From contig NZ_JAAQPI010000001.1 of NCBI RefSeq assembly GCF_011683955.1, forward strand, positions 868,001 through 932,000: a stretch of DNA of 64,000 bases. Direction: 5' to 3'. This document shows, piece by piece, positions 63,012 to 64,000 of the stretch. The DNA comes from Pseudomaricurvus alkylphenolicus. Its GTDB lineage: Bacteria; Pseudomonadota; Gammaproteobacteria; Pseudomonadales; Cellvibrionaceae. Within the stretch, counting starts at the first letter, position 1. Each line of letters starts with the position of its first letter. The position numbers were made by a program, and so were the translations under genes. The notes beneath the pieces were generated by a model, which worked only from the letters and a program-made list of their open reading frames with translations, did not search any database and was not told the origin of the DNA.

Positions 63012-63144
63012 TTCATCCTCCTGATGATATTGACGGAAGCGGGTTCCCTGATGAAATGAGTGTAGCAGATCTCACATTTCTAACTCACCAATCCAAAATT
63101 CTGTTAGTTTCTAATCTTTTATCCCTGTGTAACGCGGAACAAAC

Positions 63145-63894
63145 ATGCCCCAAACAAATCAAAACCAGCATGCAGAATGGATCAGACAACAACTGCTCGC
63201 AGCGGGTACCCCCACAAAAGCTGAAAAGGTTAAACGCTACTTCCCCGCCGGCATCACGACCACCGGCGCTATGGCCGCCGACGTCACTGTGGTTATTAAT
63301 AGCTTTCGATCAAACAACCAAGATCTCACTCCGGAGCAGGTCCTACAGGTTTCAGAAGCAGTTCTCAAAAAAGCCGAATACAGTGAGGAAGTACTGGTGG
63401 CCTTCGGTATTCTCAACAAGCTGGTGAAAAGAAACTTTGATGACGACTTGCTCCAGAGGTTTGAATACTGGCTGGAACACTACGCCAGCAACTGGGCCCA
63501 CGTGGACGATCTCTGCATCAAAACCATCTACCAATTCTTCTTGTCACGCACGCATTTGATCGAAACCATCCAACCCTGGTCTCATTCAAAAGTCTGCTGG
63601 TGCCGGCGAGCAAGCAACGTTGCCTGGGTTAAGTTTATTCATCGGCCCATTGGCAGCAAAGTCTATAGGCTGGACCCGACACGGGTGTTCGAAAACTGCG
63701 ACCGATTGTTACGGGACGAAGACGAATTTGTGCAAAAAAGCATAGGCTGGCTATTGAAGGTGACATCGCAGCACCACCAGGCAGCGGTGTTGGATTATGT
63801 TCGAGAAAACCTTTCACGGATGGAAAAACCCACCCTGAGGTACGCGCTGGAGAAGGTCGACAAAGAAACACGCGCTGCGGTTATAGCCAGCTGA
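63145..63894 (+). CDS. AlkD-like DNA alkylation repair protein
   Basis: The 249-residue protein matches the AlkD HEAT-repeat family: RYFPAGITTTGAMAADV at the start, SEEVLVAFGILNKLVKRNFDDDLLQRFEYWLEHYASNWAHVDDLC, SKVCWCRRASNVAWVKF and DEDEFVQKSIGWLLK. The conserved Trp and Asp in NWAHVDDLC and the WCRR segment lie where AlkD contacts alkylated bases. It removes alkylated purines from DNA. It diverges from the TIMP-like gene across 133 bp. Confidence 0.88.
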   Translation: MPQTNQNQHAEWIRQQLLAAGTPTKAEKVKRYFPAGITTTGAMAADVTVVINSFRSNNQDLTPEQVLQVSEAVLKKAEYSEEVLVAFGILNKLVKRNFDDDLLQRFEYWLEHYASNWAHVDDLCIKTIYQFFLSRTHLIETIQPWSHSKVCWCRRASNVAWVKFIHRPIGSKVYRLDPTRVFENCDRLLRDEDEFVQKSIGWLLKVTSQHHQAAVLDYVRENLSRMEKPTLRYALEKVDKETRAAVIAS

Positions 63895-64000
63895 CATAAG
63901 ATTCTTATCCACTTATTGCAGGATTTTCCCACCAAGTCAAAAGCAGAACTTGGCGTCATTTCTGTTGTCCCCAAAAGGCTGATATGATTTGGTGTCTGTG

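Overview
The window looks like marine-type gammaproteobacterial DNA. It carries five TonB-dependent receptor genes, a FecI/FecR pair, PQQ-type and GMC oxidoreductases, the ergothioneine genes egtB and egtD, and many lipid or CoA enzymes. A Cellvibrionales or Spongiibacteraceae-like host is a guess from this gene mix, not from a marker gene. No rRNA, tRNA or CRISPR array was seen. A ParA/ParB partition pair, an iteron-binding Rep protein and an iteron array (50.7-55.5 kb) point to a large plasmid, a chromid or an integrated plasmid.

Layout. 1-7.3 kb: a cut-off TonB receptor diverges from an operon of AcnX large subunit, AcnX small subunit, 2-hydroxychromene-2-carboxylate-isomerase-like protein and acetoacetate-CoA ligase. 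A MaoC-like hydratase and a Crp-family regulator converge on it. 7.4-18.2 kb: a PQQ sugar dehydrogenase, a DUF2157/GDYXXLXY membrane pair, a 1916-residue fusion of GMC oxidoreductase, alpha/beta hydrolase and PhoD-like phosphatase, a DHH phosphoesterase and an AhpD-like protein. 18.2-20.8 kb: a four-gene minus-strand cluster of outer-membrane barrel, exported Gly-rich protein, small membrane protein and C39 peptidase, reminiscent of the Fap amyloid export logic. 21-24.9 kb: egtB, egtD and a PhzF-like gene.

25.2-32.8 kb: TonB receptor, amidase, acyl-CoA ligase, AmiC-like amide sensor and MarR regulator. Two near-identical 18-bp palindromes sit in the same place over the promoters of the ligase and of marR, so this is probably one amide-responsive regulon. 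33.6-34.6 kb: a Tus-like replication terminator protein with a Ter-like site just upstream. 34.6-44.1 kb: a FecI/FecR/STN-receptor operon divergent from an STN-less paralogous receptor, then an Nramp-related transporter without the usual metal-site motifs, flanked by two REP-like palindromes, and a periplasmic M20 hydrolase.

44.5-50.6 kb: a large TonB receptor, a short-chain dehydrogenase, a PPOX flavoprotein, a PaaI-like thioesterase and a DUF998 membrane protein. 50.6-55.5 kb: the replication and partition block, with three parS-like palindromes, a consensus DnaA box, two inverted iterons, parB, parA, an AT-rich stretch, eight iterons and rep. 55.6-64 kb: mixed genes including an acetate-transporter-family protein, a broken small gene, a DUF1801 protein, a second short-chain dehydrogenase, a DUF1295 protein, an ECF42-type sigma factor with its DGPF partner, a TIMP-like exported protein and an AlkD-family protein.
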